Source: Candidatus Gastranaerophilales bacterium
GTDB taxonomy: Bacteria > Cyanobacteriota > Vampirovibrionia > Gastranaerophilales > Gastranaerophilaceae
Assembly (NCBI GenBank): GCA_944326545.1
Contig: CALVEH010000005.1
Location: 1-64,000 of the forward strand
Length of the DNA stretch: 64,000 bases
Direction: 5' to 3'
Below, one piece after another: positions 62,739-64,000 of this stretch. Each line of letters starts with the position of its first letter. The stretch's first letter is position 1. Made by a program: the position numbers and the translations under genes. The notes under the pieces are model-generated. The model had not been told where the DNA came from. It ran no database searches and was given only the letters and a program-made list of their open reading frames with translations.

Positions 62739-64000
62739 ATGGTCATAAATTTAGAACAAATTGCACAAAATGCTAAACTTGCATCTTATACATTGGCTTC
62801 TTTGCCAACTTTAACAAAAAATCAGGCGCTTCTTGCTATTGCAAAAAAATTGGAAGACAGTAAATTACTTATCCTTGAAGAAAATGCTAAGGATTTGGAA
62901 GAAGCTAAAAAACTTGTTGAATCAGGTGAAATTAATCAAAGTACTTTTAATCGTCTTAAGCTTGATGATAATAAGATGAGGGATATGGTTAAAGGTATCA
63001 GAGATGTTAAAAAGCTGGAAGATCCCGTAAACAAAAAACTTTGGGCAATGGGTATGGATACAGGATTGGACTTGTATCGAGTTAGTTGCCCTATAGGTGT
63101 AATCGGTGTTATTTTTGAAGCCAGACCAGATGTTATTCCTCAAATATCGGCTCTTGCAATAAAAAGTGCCAATGTGGTACTTTTAAAAGGCGGAAAAGAA
63201 GCTCATCATACTAACGAAATTTTGGTAAAACTTATAAAAGAGGCATTAAGTGAAGTCCCTGGCTTCCCTTTAGATACAATTAACTTGTTGTATTCCAGAG
63301 AAGACGTATCAAAAATGCTTTCTATGGATAAATATATTGATTTGATTATCCCAAGAGGCGGAAATGCTCTTGTTCAATATATTAAAAATAATACTAAAAT
63401 CCCTGTAATGGGTCACGCTGACGGTATTTGTCATATTTATATAGATGAAGAAGCCGACGTGAAAAAGGCTACAGATATTTGTGTCGATGCAAAAACACAG
63501 TATCCTAGCGCTTGTAATGCTGTAGAAACAATACTTGTTCATGAAAGCTTGCTGGAAAATTATCTTCCTCAACTCGTTATAGAGCTAGAAAAAGCTCAAG
63601 TTAGGGTAAAAGGTTGTGAGGCTTGTAAAAAATATGTTCCACACCTTGAACTCGCAACAAAAGAAGATTGGGCAACAGAATATGGTGACAAAATTGTTTC
63701 TATAAAAGCAGTAAAAGATATTTTTGATGCTATAGCACATATAAATATTTATGGTTCAGGACATACTGATTGTATAATTTCTGAAGATAAGCAAGCTATT
63801 GAAACGTTTATGAATCTTGTTGATTCTGCAGGGGTTTTTGCTAACGCTTCTACTCGTTTTGCAGACGGATACAGATATGGTTTGGGGGCTGAGGTTGGAA
63901 TATCTACATCCAAAACTCATGCAAGAGGCCCTGTCGGTTTAGAGGGGCTTGTAATATACAAGTATAAATTGTTTGGCTCAGGTCAAACGGTTGCACCTTA
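62739..64000 (+). CDS. proA: Gamma-glutamyl phosphate reductase (reaches window edge)
   Basis: ProA reduces gamma-glutamyl phosphate to the semialdehyde with NADPH, the step after ProB. GAGGG precedes ATG 62739. The aldehyde-dehydrogenase fold is shown by IGVIFEARPDVIPQI, LLKGGKEAHHTN, LIIPRGG, the catalytic Cys in YPSACNAVETI, and RFADGYRYGLGAEVGIST. 420 full codons are visible and the window ends on TA of codon 421, at normal family length. The stop is therefore probably within a few bases of the edge. Confidence 0.94.
   Translation, partial: MVINLEQIAQNAKLASYTLASLPTLTKNQALLAIAKKLEDSKLLILEENAKDLEEAKKLVESGEINQSTFNRLKLDDNKMRDMVKGIRDVKKLEDPVNKKLWAMGMDTGLDLYRVSCPIGVIGVIFEARPDVIPQISALAIKSANVVLLKGGKEAHHTNEILVKLIKEALSEVPGFPLDTINLLYSREDVSKMLSMDKYIDLIIPRGGNALVQYIKNNTKIPVMGHADGICHIYIDEEADVKKATDICVDAKTQYPSACNAVETILVHESLLENYLPQLVIELEKAQVRVKGCEACKKYVPHLELATKEDWATEYGDKIVSIKAVKDIFDAIAHINIYGSGHTDCIISEDKQAIETFMNLVDSAGVFANASTRFADGYRYGLGAEVGISTSKTHARGPVGLEGLVIYKYKLFGSGQTVAP

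Overview
The window is about two-thirds A+T and is densely packed with genes on both strands. It most likely comes from a non-photosynthetic cyanobacterium of the Gastranaerophilales / Melainabacteria (Vampirovibrionia) type. This is an inference from combined signals. The ATP synthase operon has the cyanobacterial order a-c-b'-b-delta-alpha-gamma, with two different b-type subunits and with beta/epsilon absent. Diderm envelope genes are present (lpxI, lpxB, lptC, lptA, autotransporters). There is a fermentative NADH-linked [FeFe] hydrogenase and no photosynthesis gene. Several proteins resemble nothing I recognise and may be lineage-specific. I found no tRNA, rRNA, CRISPR array or insertion sequence.

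Layout. 1-2870 (minus): N-terminal part of a secreted repeat protein with chlamydial Pmp-like FxxN/GGAI motifs, cut by the window edge. 3137-8272: murC-murB-ddl-ftsQ (part of a division and cell wall cluster) plus two unknown genes. 8348-10754: OmpR-type response regulator and histidine kinase. 10857-12228: an unknown protein with an EF-hand-like loop, then a convergent 58-residue four-cysteine protein. 12244-18281 (minus): the ATP synthase operon, with an orphan NfnA-type flavoprotein downstream. 18486-20910: rpmB, mnmA and hydE. 20918-22814 (minus): a RelA/SpoT-type synthetase-domain protein with an unknown partner. 22956-24495: lptC-lptA. 24926-26907 (minus): sugar kinase and XerC-like recombinase. 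27031-30148: lpxI-lpxB and a two-gene chromate-type transporter. 31113-37850: a 2245-residue autotransporter. 38064-42288: hydC-hydB-hydA, then an HD-domain protein. 44191-49271: dgt, a WecG/TagA glycosyltransferase, ftsE-ftsX, an HDOD protein and a prepilin-like protein. 49348-53571 (minus): a coiled-coil protein and two tandem paralogous proteins of unknown function. 53949-64000: a small unknown gene, alr, a phosphoesterase, purB, an unknown, ribD, mazG, an LCP-family protein, proB and proA (which reaches the window edge).

How the parts fit. HydABC would re-oxidise NADH and reduced ferredoxin to H2, and HydE helps build its H-cluster. The hydrogenase promoter carries a palindrome that a redox regulator such as Rex, or a CRP/FNR-type protein, could bind. 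The F1Fo ATPase may then work mainly as a proton pump, as is common in fermenters. Peptidoglycan (mur, ddl, alr, ftsQ, ftsEX), lipid A (lpxI, lpxB) and LPS transport (lptC, lptA) genes maintain a Gram-negative-type envelope that displays large autotransporters.

The most interesting signals are: the RelA/SpoT-like two-gene unit; six genes whose -10 box lies only 12-15 nt before the start codon without a Shine-Dalgarno sequence (probable leaderless mRNAs); two genes whose ribosome site lies in the 3' arm of a long hairpin; the tandem paralogue pair; and the repeat-built surface proteins. Starts were moved from the longest open frame wherever the ribosome site or the -10 box argued for it, and each case is noted.
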